Shown here: positions 9,493 through 17,697 of the stretch, in pieces
Numbering within the stretch: position 1 is the first letter of the stretch
Layout of the letters: each line of letters begins with the position of its first letter
Assembly (NCBI GenBank): GCA_963704455.1
Contig: OY969905.1
Coordinates: 2,604,001 to 2,668,000, forward strand
DNA: 64,000 bases
Reading direction: 5' to 3'
From: DASTCZ01 sp963704455
GTDB lineage: Bacteria; Acidobacteriota; Terriglobia; Acidiferrales; UBA7541
The notes under the pieces: generated by a model
What the model was told of the DNA's origin: nothing
Databases searched by the model: none
The model's input: the letters and a program-made list of their open reading frames with translations, nothing else
Position numbers and translations under genes: made by a program

Positions 9493-9912
9493 ATGAATGT
9501 GACACACATTACTCCGATATTGAACGTGTCCGACATTTCCGCGAGCTTCGCGTGGTTTGAGAAGTGGGGCTGGAAGAAATTGTGGGATTGGGGAACGCCC
9601 CCAACTTTCGGGGCGGTCGGCGAGGGCGAATGCGAGATATTTCTTTGCCTGGGAGCCCAGGGAGGCCGCGGCAAAGGAACGAACACCACCACATTTGTTT
9701 CAGAAGGGGACGAAAACACCGACAAGGGCGTGTGGATGTCGGTGTTTGTGGATAACGTGGACGAGGTGCATAGACAATGCGTGGCCGCCGGGCTGGATGT
9801 AACTTTCCCACCGACCAACATGCCGTGGAACGTGCGCGAGATGCACGTGCGGCACACGGACGGGCACGTGTTTCGGGTGGGCACGGGGATTGAATGCGAG
9901 CCGGAAAAATGA
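9493..9912 (+). CDS. VOC-superfamily (glyoxalase/bleomycin-resistance-like) protein
   Basis: A 139-residue protein starting MNVTHITPILNVSDI, a typical first beta strand of a vicinal-oxygen-chelate domain. The order ITPILNVSDISASFAWFEK, EIFLCLGAQGG, VFVDNVDEVHRQC and REMHVRHTDGHVFRVG matches one VOC module (two beta-alpha-beta-beta-beta units). These proteins bind a metal or a drug; substrate unknown. The frame is open upstream to 9388, but the start at 9493 begins exactly at the domain. Confidence 0.8.
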   Translation: MNVTHITPILNVSDISASFAWFEKWGWKKLWDWGTPPTFGAVGEGECEIFLCLGAQGGRGKGTNTTTFVSEGDENTDKGVWMSVFVDNVDEVHRQCVAAGLDVTFPPTNMPWNVREMHVRHTDGHVFRVGTGIECEPEK

Positions 9913-9972
9913 GGCTACGGCGCAATTCGTGAATGGCGGCAACACAAATTCGTCAAGCCGCATTAAGAATAT

Positions 9973-10599
9973 TTACGCCGCTTGGCGCGCGGCCCGTTTG
10001 CTTTTTTCAATCCACTGGTAAATCGAGAATACGCTCCCGGCAATCGAAATCACGACGAGCCCGATCATGATGTCGTCAAGCCACGGCAATTCAGCTTGCC
10101 TGATGATCCACCGGCCATAATGCATCGCAAGTGCGGCCTCGATCGAAAAGCGCATCAGTCTTCCAACACCAATAAAAGCCAAGAGTTTTTTTCGCGAATA
10201 CCGGAACGCCGCCGCAGCAGCCACAAACGCAGTAAATGGGAATGGGGGCGGCATGAGAGACGCCAGCACGAGAGTCCACGCTGCGTGTTTTTCCACTTGC
10301 TTGTGAATGAAGTTGAGATGTTTGCCCGACACCAATTTCTTCAACTGCCCCTGGCCCTTTCGGCTGATCCAATCCGTGGCGAGGCACCCGATGAGCGACC
10401 CCAGCGTAGCCATCGCTACGTAATAAACCACGCGCTGGTGATAGCGCGCGCTAAGCGCCAGCACAAGCAAGTCATTTCCAAAGGGCACCACGAGAGGCGA
10501 CGAATCAAACGCGCCGAGCGTGAGCAGACCAAATCCGCCCGCGTGAAATAATGCTCTGGTGATGATGTGGATGATTGATTTCAAGAGGTTTGTCCGCAC
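9973..10599 (-). CDS. DedA-like VTT-domain membrane protein
   Basis: A 208-residue membrane protein with about five hydrophobic segments. The segments PFGNDLLVLALSARYH, YYVAMATLGSLIGCLATDWISRKG and ASLMPPPFPFTAFVAAAAAF match the SNARE-associated/DedA (VTT) family, in which re-entrant loops carry a Pro-rich motif. DedA proteins are linked to polyprenyl-phosphate or phospholipid flipping and membrane homeostasis. It is divergent from polA with about 60 bases between the starts. Confidence 0.75.
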   Translation of the reverse strand: MRTNLLKSIIHIITRALFHAGGFGLLTLGAFDSSPLVVPFGNDLLVLALSARYHQRVVYYVAMATLGSLIGCLATDWISRKGQGQLKKLVSGKHLNFIHKQVEKHAAWTLVLASLMPPPFPFTAFVAAAAAFRYSRKKLLAFIGVGRLMRFSIEAALAMHYGRWIIRQAELPWLDDIMIGLVVISIAGSVFSIYQWIEKSKRAARQAA

Positions 10600-10663
10600 T
10601 GATTAGATGATGATGGATGGCCACTGGTCAAGGAAACCGCTGACCCTTTGCTATACTGCGCTG

Positions 10664-13309
10664 ATGGCCGCGCCAAAACCGCTGAAGAAGCTCTTCCTGA
10701 TTGACGCGATGGGCTTCATCTTCCGCGCGTTTTTCGCGCCGATGGAGCGGCTGCGCAGTCCTTCCGGCTTGCCTACGAAAGTCCCTTACCTTTTCACGCA
10801 GATGGTGCGACGGCTGGTGCGGGATTATCAACCGGATTACATGGGAGTGGCGTTCGATCTGGCCGAACCGACCTTCCGCGACAAGCTATTTGCACAATAC
10901 AAAGCCCAGCGGCCTCCGATGCCCGAAGAGCTTGCCCAGCAATTGCCGTACGTGCGGCGATTGTGCGAAGCGCTGCGGTTGCCAATTCTCTCCGAGCAGG
11001 GCTTCGAGGCGGACGACATCATCGGCACGCTTGCGACGCAAGCGGCGAAGCGCAAACTCGACATTTATGTTGTGACGAGCGACAAAGACCTGCTGCAACT
11101 TGTTGGCGGGCCGGTGCGCGTGCTGATCCCCACCAAGCAGGATTTGCTGGTCGACGAAGCAAAGGTGCAGGAACTGCTGGGCGTGCCGCCCGGGAAAGTT
11201 ACAGACGTGATGGCGCTGATGGGCGATTCGATTGACAACATCCCCGGCGCGAAAGGGATCGGCGAAAAGGGCGCGCGCGAGCTAATTCAGCGATTCGGTT
11301 CGGTGGAGAAGGCGCTCGATAATGCGGACAAGGTCGAGGGAAAGCGGTACCGCGAGGCGCTGCAAACGCAGCGCGAGCAAGTGATGATGTCTAAAAAGTT
11401 GGCAACGATCGCGACGGACGCGCCCGTGAAACTGGATCTCGACCAGCTCACGTACCGCGGGCCGGATGCAGAGGCGCTGCGCGCGCTTTACAGTGAATTG
11501 GGATTCACTTCGCTGTTGCGCGAACTTGGGCCCACCGCCGAAAACGCGGCATCCGTTTCAAGCGACAAGGATTACGGTGAATTGAAGTCGGTGGAGGATG
11601 CGCGGAAATTTCTTGATGGGTTGCCACGTGAGCAGGAGATTGCGATTTTTCTGGCGATTGCGCCGGATGAGCAGCATGAAGACGCGGGGTTTGGCAGCCG
11701 CATCGAGGCGGTCGAATTCTCTCCGAAGGCGGGCGTCGCGCGAACATTGGTATTAAATGAAAAGGAGAACTTGCTTGGAAATGAGGGCGAGCGCGGGAAA
11801 CTGATCGCCGCGCTGCAGCCGTGGCTCAGCAATGCCACGCGGCCGAAAATCGTCCACGATCCAAAATTGGTCTCGCTGCTTCTCGGCGAAACGGCCGGCA
11901 TTCGCCATGCAACGATCCTTTACTCGTACCTTCTGCGCCCGACGACGGCGAAACACAATTTTGGCGACGCTGCACTCCGCTACCTCAATATCAATCTCGC
12001 GAATCATCCCGGCGAGCGCGCCGACGCGCTGCAGCAGCTCGCGCTGGAACTGCGGCGGCAGGTGGAAACCCAAGGGCTAGCGCAAGTTTACGAGACGATT
12101 GACCTCCCGCTGGCGCCCGTGCTTGCGGAAATGGAGCGAGCCGGTGTGCGCGTGGATCCCGCGGCGCTCGCGACGATGTCCACCGCGCTGGAAAAGGAGA
12201 TCCGGACTCTGGAAGGCCAGGTCTGGAAGCTGGCGGGGGTGGAGTTCAACATCGGCTCGCCAAAGCAACTCGCGGAAATTCTTTTCGACAAGATGAATCT
12301 GCAGCCACCCGCGCGGATGGGCAAAGCGCGCTCGACCGCCGCCGAAGTGCTGGAAGCTCTCGCGCCGATGCACGAGATGCCGCGGAAGGTTCTCGAGTAC
12401 CGCGAAGTGACCAAGTTGAAATCTAATTACGTGGATTCGCTGCCCAAACTGATCGATATGGAAACCGGGCGCCTGCACACGCGCTTCAGCCAAACGGGCA
12501 CGGCGACGGGACGGCTGAGTTCCTCGGAACCAAACCTGCAAAACATCCCGGTGCGGACGGAAGCGGGCCGGCGCATCCGCGCGGCTTTCGCCGCGGAGGC
12601 GGGCATGACGCTGCTTTCCGCCGATTACTCTCAGATTGAGTTGCGAATTCTGGCGCATCTTTCTGAAGACCCGGTGCTGGTCGAGGCGTTCCGAAAAGGC
12701 GAAGACATCCACGCGCGCACAGCGCAAGAGGTTTTCGGTGTGGGTCCGATGGCGCAGACGGCCGAACACCGACGCGCAGCGAAGGTGATCAATTTCGGGA
12801 TCATCTACGGGCTTTCCGCATTCGGCCTGGCGCAGAATCTGGGAATTGATACGAAGGAAGCCGCGCAATTCATTGCGGCGTATTTTGCGCGATACAGTGG
12901 TGTGAAAACATTTCTGGACGAAACGCTTGAAGAGGTGCGGAAAAGCGGCTTCACCAGGACGATGTTTGGGCGCGTGCGCCCGATTCCGGAAATTAAATCG
13001 CCGATGGTTGGTTTGCGAAATTTTGCCGAGCGGACGGCGATGAATACACCGCTTCAGGGCGCTGCCGCGGACTTGATCAAGCTCGCGATGATTCAACTTT
13101 CGCGGCGGCTCAGGACAGAAAAGTTCCGTGGCCGAATGATCCTTCAGGTGCACGACGAATTGCTCTTTGAAGCTCCGCCGAAGGAGATGAAGCGGCTGGG
13201 CGCGCTTGTTCGCGAGTGCATGGAACAAGCGTATCCGTTGCGCGTTCCGCTCAAGGTGGATTTGAAAGCCGGGCCGAACTGGCGGGATATGAAAGAAATC
13301 GAGAGTTAG
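10664..13309 (+). CDS. polA: DNA polymerase I
   Basis: An 881-residue DNA polymerase I for Okazaki fragment maturation and repair. The start MAAPKPLKKLFLIDAMGF places the 5' nuclease domain (FLIDAMGFIFRAF, GFEADDIIGTLA, TSDKDLLQLV, KGIGEKGA) at the N-terminus, about residues 8-290. The middle domain lacks the proofreading carboxylates: no DxE in the first strand (AIFLAIAPDE) and no Tyr-x3-Asp in the last, so 3'-5' exonuclease activity is probably absent, as in Taq polymerase. The polymerase domain is intact: SADYSQIELRIL near 651 (motif A), RRAAKVINFGIIYG near 702 (motif B) and QVHDELLFE near 827 (motif C). Confidence 0.96.
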   Translation: MAAPKPLKKLFLIDAMGFIFRAFFAPMERLRSPSGLPTKVPYLFTQMVRRLVRDYQPDYMGVAFDLAEPTFRDKLFAQYKAQRPPMPEELAQQLPYVRRLCEALRLPILSEQGFEADDIIGTLATQAAKRKLDIYVVTSDKDLLQLVGGPVRVLIPTKQDLLVDEAKVQELLGVPPGKVTDVMALMGDSIDNIPGAKGIGEKGARELIQRFGSVEKALDNADKVEGKRYREALQTQREQVMMSKKLATIATDAPVKLDLDQLTYRGPDAEALRALYSELGFTSLLRELGPTAENAASVSSDKDYGELKSVEDARKFLDGLPREQEIAIFLAIAPDEQHEDAGFGSRIEAVEFSPKAGVARTLVLNEKENLLGNEGERGKLIAALQPWLSNATRPKIVHDPKLVSLLLGETAGIRHATILYSYLLRPTTAKHNFGDAALRYLNINLANHPGERADALQQLALELRRQVETQGLAQVYETIDLPLAPVLAEMERAGVRVDPAALATMSTALEKEIRTLEGQVWKLAGVEFNIGSPKQLAEILFDKMNLQPPARMGKARSTAAEVLEALAPMHEMPRKVLEYREVTKLKSNYVDSLPKLIDMETGRLHTRFSQTGTATGRLSSSEPNLQNIPVRTEAGRRIRAAFAAEAGMTLLSADYSQIELRILAHLSEDPVLVEAFRKGEDIHARTAQEVFGVGPMAQTAEHRRAAKVINFGIIYGLSAFGLAQNLGIDTKEAAQFIAAYFARYSGVKTFLDETLEEVRKSGFTRTMFGRVRPIPEIKSPMVGLRNFAERTAMNTPLQGAAADLIKLAMIQLSRRLRTEKFRGRMILQVHDELLFEAPPKEMKRLGALVRECMEQAYPLRVPLKVDLKAGPNWRDMKEIES

Positions 13310-13381
13310 GGAGCGGGCGGCGAATTATGCTAGGCTCATGACAATAGGCCTGATTTCAAGGCTTTTTCTTGAGGAATTGAA

Positions 13382-13753
13382 ATGAAACATTCCGAAGGAT
13401 TTCTCCGGCTGGTGAATGAGGCGCGATCACGCATTTGCGAGACGAATGTGGCGGAGGTCAAGAAGCGGATGGACGTGGGAGAAAATTTCGCGCTGGTGGA
13501 CGTCCGTGAGGAAAGTGAATGGGCGCGCGGCCATCTGCCAAATGCTGTCTACCTTGGCAAAGGCATCATCGAGCGCGACGTCGAAATGCGTTTCCCTGAC
13601 AAGAGCGCCGAGATCGTGCTTTACTGCGGCGGCGGATTCCGCTCCGCGCTTTCGGCCGATAATCTTCAGAAGATGGGCTACACGAAAGTAAGTTCGATGG
13701 ACGGCGGCTGGCGCGGATGGCTTGAAGCCGGGCACCCGACCACGCAAGGCTGA
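13382..13753 (+). CDS. Single-domain rhodanese-like sulfurtransferase
   Basis: A 123-residue protein with one rhodanese domain: NFALVDVREESEWARGHLPNAVYLG, then the active loop CGGGFRS with a cysteine nucleophile and arginine, then SMDGGWRGWLEAGHP. Rhodaneses carry persulfide sulfur from a donor to an acceptor; the physiological partner is unknown. It has an N-terminal helix extension of about 30 residues. AGGA six bases before the ATG gives a start. It follows polA by 72 bases and may be cotranscribed. Confidence 0.88.
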   Translation: MKHSEGFLRLVNEARSRICETNVAEVKKRMDVGENFALVDVREESEWARGHLPNAVYLGKGIIERDVEMRFPDKSAEIVLYCGGGFRSALSADNLQKMGYTKVSSMDGGWRGWLEAGHPTTQG

Positions 13754-13985
13754 AAACTTCCGGTATTACATGGGGATTCTGGCTGCCCTTCGTTGACGCG
13801 TATCGAACTTTTTGCATCGCTCCCGATTTTCAAGCCAAGTACCTGCTATTAGCGGTCGGATCCCTTGCTTCTGATTTTGGAGGTTTTCATGCATCTCTCT
13901 GCATTGCAGAGCCGCAAGCCGGCGCGCGTCTCGGGCTGGTCATCCCTGTAGGAACTTATTGCGGACCACAGCCAACACACTTGAG

Positions 13986-16900
13986 CTACTTCGAGCGATC
14001 CACGCGCAAGTAGAGGCTTCCGTAAGCTGCAATTGGAATCGGGCCGGGAACAGAATCAATCGCTTTGCCGAAGGCGTCGCTTTTCCGCACCGTGACTCGG
14101 ATGGCGGGATCGAATTGGAGCGTGATCCGCTGATCAGCGTCTGATGGATTGTAAAGATAGACAAGCCACCCATCGCCTTCCGCAATCGGTTTGACAGAGG
14201 ACACCATTACAATGTCCGGCGAAATGTGAAATAAGGATTTCACTGGAGGGCGCGGTGCACCCGCAGAAACCACTACGAGTGGTTCACGGCGCTCCCGCCC
14301 GAAACGGGCCGCGGCGACTGACGAGAATGCCGCGTGCGGCTGGATCGCGTACGAGAAGTTTACCGGCCCTTCCTGGTCGGCTTTGTAGTTCGTGTGCCAG
14401 TAATTATTCATGGCATAGGAATAAAGCAGCGGCGACGGCTGAATCGTGCGCATCCAGGGCTGCTCCGCGGTGATGGCACCCATTTCGACGAGCGGCGTGT
14501 CAGGCACGGCGAGTGTCACTCCGTAATCGGTGTTTGACACATCCGTCCAGCTAACGGCCGAAAAGAAATTCTTGCACGCGCCCGCGAGCTGGTCCTCGGG
14601 CGCGCGCACGATGGCGTCGGCCACGTCGTATCGCATCTGCGCGCCGGGAACGCGGAATGGAAACGCAAAATGCACGCTTTCCTTTTCGCGTACCGCAGTT
14701 TTGTCAATTGTCGTAAGAATGTCCACGCGGTCGAGTCCTGCGACAAGCCTGACTTCGCTGGAATATTTTCTCGCGCCGGGCGCATCGGCTTCAATCAACA
14801 ACGAAACCACCAACGGTCCATTTTCCTTCACGCGAACGCGCACACCGGAAAGACGCTGCGCCTTTGCGGGATCGGTTCCCGGAAGATAAAGGTATTCGCC
14901 CCAACCAGCCGCTGCCCGGTCGTCCACGAGAGAAATATTCTTGCTCTTCCACCGCACCGAATCAATCGCGCCGCTCTGTTCACTTACATGAAGCGCGATA
15001 TCGTCGTTCTCCAGTGAATTCCCCGCAACAACGGCGCTGCCGCGTTGGAACGCCGTTCCCTTCCCGACGAATAGTCGCTTTGCACCCACCGGCGGCACAG
15101 ATTCAACTAGCACGGCGAGTTCGCCGGTCGTCAGGCGCTGGGACGGGACTGGTTGCCCCAGCGCATCCGTCACGCGATCGCCCAGGGCAGTTTGTTCCGA
15201 GTGCAGCAGCACAACATCGGTGCGTGGCCATGACGACAGGTTGAATATGTCAAAGGTTGTTTGTTCCGCGCCGGGCTTTGCGGCTGCCTTTGATGCGCGC
15301 GCCAGGAGATCGTCCGCTGACTTTGCGGCATCCACAGCAAACTTGCGCTTGAATTCCCATTCCTGCTTCACGATCGGCAGGTCTGGATCGGAAACGCTCT
15401 TGTCGGCGCCCCAGGTGTGCTCGTCCCAGAAGTTGATGTCGCGCCAAGCGGCATCGTATTCCGCCCGGGGAAAATTACGCGGCGCGCGCAGAGACCATAA
15501 CGCTTCTCCCTGAATGAGTTGATCCACGGCGCGGCGCGCCAACGCGAGTTCGAATGCAGTTGAAGCGGCGCCATCTTCCCAGTAAGGCGTGAAATCACCG
15601 CGAAATTCGGGCAGCGATGCGCCGTACCGCTTTTCAAATCCCTGGAACATTTGATCGTGCGTTGCAATCACCAAACGCGGAGTGACGTAACGGTCGTTCC
15701 AATCCTTGACAGTGGAGGGGAGCGACGGGTCAGGCGGGCCGTTGTCTCCGGTCGTGTACGGCAGATACACCATTTCGTACGGATAATTCTTTTCCTGCAA
15801 TTGGCGCGAGAGAGTCATGATTTTTTCGTCGCCCAGATTACTCAAGCTGCCTTCGTGAAAACTGGAATAGCCCGCCCCAGCCACCCACATCAGAATCTTT
15901 TCCTTTCCCGACTGGGAAACCCAGTAAAACGGTTTGTCGCCCCACGCTTCGAGTGTGTAGCCGATACGGTCGCCAGTGTTCGGGCCGACGGCAAAATACT
16001 TCACTCCGCTCTGCGCCAGAGTGGGGACAATCCCCCATGTGAATCCGGGTACGTCGGAAGTGACAGCGGTATTGACCGTAATCCCGTAATCGGTCTGGAG
16101 TGTGCGCGAGAAATCGAGGAAGTGGCTCATCTCCGGGGCGTTTGCCAAGCCGGTCAGCATATTTGCGTAGAGAGCCGAGACACCAAGTTCGCCATTGTGG
16201 ATTGCGTCCATCACAATTTCGCGCTGCGTTTCGGGCGCCTGGCGCAGATAACTTTCGAGCGCCCAGACGGTCTCGAGATTCCACTTGAAGCGATCTTCAG
16301 AAGGGTATGCCCGCGTCTCTTCCGCTAGACGCAAGCCCTCTTCCAAATTGCTCCATTGCTTGCGCTCAACGTTTGGCTGGTAATCGGTGTAGCCGATGTC
16401 ATTGTGCGAGTACGGAACCAGATAGATTGTGCGGGGAGTGACGGGCGTTACGTCAAATGGAAAAGATTGCGCGACGCCGCCATTCACCGAAAAACGAATA
16501 CCCATTTTCTGGGGCGCTTTCACTGCGGGAATGGGGATGCGATAAATGTTGCCACCCACGTTGAGCGGGCCGCGGACGAGTTCGCGGTCACCCACTCGAA
16601 TCGCAACCGTGCGGCCTTCCGTCAGATTGTCCAGGCTGAGTCGCAGGACTTGCGCCGTCGCGTTGCCGTCGCGCATTTCAGCGGGTTCCACTCGCACGCG
16701 CGGAGAAAAATGGAAAGCGTACTCGAAGGTCATGTACCAATCGGCGCTGTCGGCGTCCTGCCCCACGACGGAGAGCGTCAGGGGCGCGGTTGCGGGAAAA
16801 TCCTTTTTTGGCAGGTCGAGATGCATGTAGCCGAACAGATCGCCGAACTTGTCCGCCGTAGTGGCGTTGAAGGAAAGTTCGGCGCCATCGTCGCCATGGA

Positions 16901-17360
16901 CCGCCCATTTCCGCGCCGTTGCGTCTTTCGCATTCTTGAATTTGAACCAGTGCTTTCCGTTGATGAAAAATTCGAAGGTGTGCTCGTTCTTGTCCTCGGC
17001 CCAGCCGGAAAACTCCAACCCTGCCAGCCACAGGAAGTGGTAAGAATCGCCCGCGCCGGAATTAGGAAGCGGATCGCTTTTCCAGGCGATGGAATGGGCG
17101 ATTCTTTGCGCTCGGACGATCAGCGCATCCGTGGCGCCGGGAACCGCGGAATGATAGTTGATGGTTTGCCCATCCACCGATTCCGCCCAGCCGTTTAGGA
17201 ATCCATTTTCATTAGCCGTTGCCGCGCCTTCCACGGGGCCGGTGACTTCAACGAAGATCTCCTTGCTGGATTGAGGCCATGCGTGCGGCAAAAGTACGAA
17301 CAATATGGCTGCGCAAATCAAGGCCATCAAATATCGCGTGAGTCGATTACGGCTTCTCAT
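13986..17360 (-). CDS. Exported GH38 alpha-mannosidase-like hydrolase
   Basis: A protein of about 1124 residues. The ATG at 17360 puts a signal peptide (RYLMALICAAILFVLLPHAWPQ) at the start. Residues about 30-290 are beta-rich, then YLVPYSHNDIGYTDY near 325 is the zinc-binding HxD motif of glycoside hydrolase family 38. TSDVPGFTWG near 425 carries the probable nucleophile Asp. The C-terminal half is beta-sandwich, as in the family. It probably removes alpha-linked mannose or a related sugar from glycans in the periplasm. It is divergent from another large glycosidase gene, suggesting a joint glycan-degrading function. Confidence 0.8.
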   Translation of the reverse strand: MRSRNRLTRYLMALICAAILFVLLPHAWPQSSKEIFVEVTGPVEGAATANENGFLNGWAESVDGQTINYHSAVPGATDALIVRAQRIAHSIAWKSDPLPNSGAGDSYHFLWLAGLEFSGWAEDKNEHTFEFFINGKHWFKFKNAKDATARKWAVHGDDGAELSFNATTADKFGDLFGYMHLDLPKKDFPATAPLTLSVVGQDADSADWYMTFEYAFHFSPRVRVEPAEMRDGNATAQVLRLSLDNLTEGRTVAIRVGDRELVRGPLNVGGNIYRIPIPAVKAPQKMGIRFSVNGGVAQSFPFDVTPVTPRTIYLVPYSHNDIGYTDYQPNVERKQWSNLEEGLRLAEETRAYPSEDRFKWNLETVWALESYLRQAPETQREIVMDAIHNGELGVSALYANMLTGLANAPEMSHFLDFSRTLQTDYGITVNTAVTSDVPGFTWGIVPTLAQSGVKYFAVGPNTGDRIGYTLEAWGDKPFYWVSQSGKEKILMWVAGAGYSSFHEGSLSNLGDEKIMTLSRQLQEKNYPYEMVYLPYTTGDNGPPDPSLPSTVKDWNDRYVTPRLVIATHDQMFQGFEKRYGASLPEFRGDFTPYWEDGAASTAFELALARRAVDQLIQGEALWSLRAPRNFPRAEYDAAWRDINFWDEHTWGADKSVSDPDLPIVKQEWEFKRKFAVDAAKSADDLLARASKAAAKPGAEQTTFDIFNLSSWPRTDVVLLHSEQTALGDRVTDALGQPVPSQRLTTGELAVLVESVPPVGAKRLFVGKGTAFQRGSAVVAGNSLENDDIALHVSEQSGAIDSVRWKSKNISLVDDRAAAGWGEYLYLPGTDPAKAQRLSGVRVRVKENGPLVVSLLIEADAPGARKYSSEVRLVAGLDRVDILTTIDKTAVREKESVHFAFPFRVPGAQMRYDVADAIVRAPEDQLAGACKNFFSAVSWTDVSNTDYGVTLAVPDTPLVEMGAITAEQPWMRTIQPSPLLYSYAMNNYWHTNYKADQEGPVNFSYAIQPHAAFSSVAAARFGRERREPLVVVSAGAPRPPVKSLFHISPDIVMVSSVKPIAEGDGWLVYLYNPSDADQRITLQFDPAIRVTVRKSDAFGKAIDSVPGPIPIAAYGSLYLRVDRSK

Positions 17361-17697
17361 TGGACTTGTTCCGCGCATCGGTACGGGAATAAGTGACTCG
17401 CGATCACCCGCGAGTACGGCCACCGTGTGGAAGAATAGAACACAATGAGAGATGGGGGAAGTGTGTGGGGGTCGAACCCAAACTTTCAAGTTCTAAGCCT
17501 CCGTGAACATTAAAGGCAACCTCTTTCTAAGACGAAGTAGTTCTCGGGCATGGGCGCGGATTGAGAATATGGACAAGCCTTGCGCCCCTCACAGGCCTCG
17601 GAGGCCCGTGAAGTAAATTGGTGTCTGGGTCCGCCCGGTCTTCCAATGCAATCCGGGCGCTGTAATTCACGCTCGATTTCGGTAGAATCGCGCAGCC
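17361..17697. other. Intergenic region between divergent glycosidase genes
   Basis: 337 bases with no supported gene. It must hold promoters for both glycosidases, but I find no convincing -35/-10 pair. A short T-arm-like sequence on the minus strand at 17468-17482 is not part of a foldable tRNA. Confidence 0.4.

Noticed and set aside
12077..13228. 383-codon open frame opposite polA
   Set aside because: Antisense shadow of the conserved polymerase domain.
17455..17520. tRNA-like T-arm sequence (GGGTTCGACCC) on the minus strand
   Set aside because: No matching acceptor, D or anticodon arms could be formed within the right distance.
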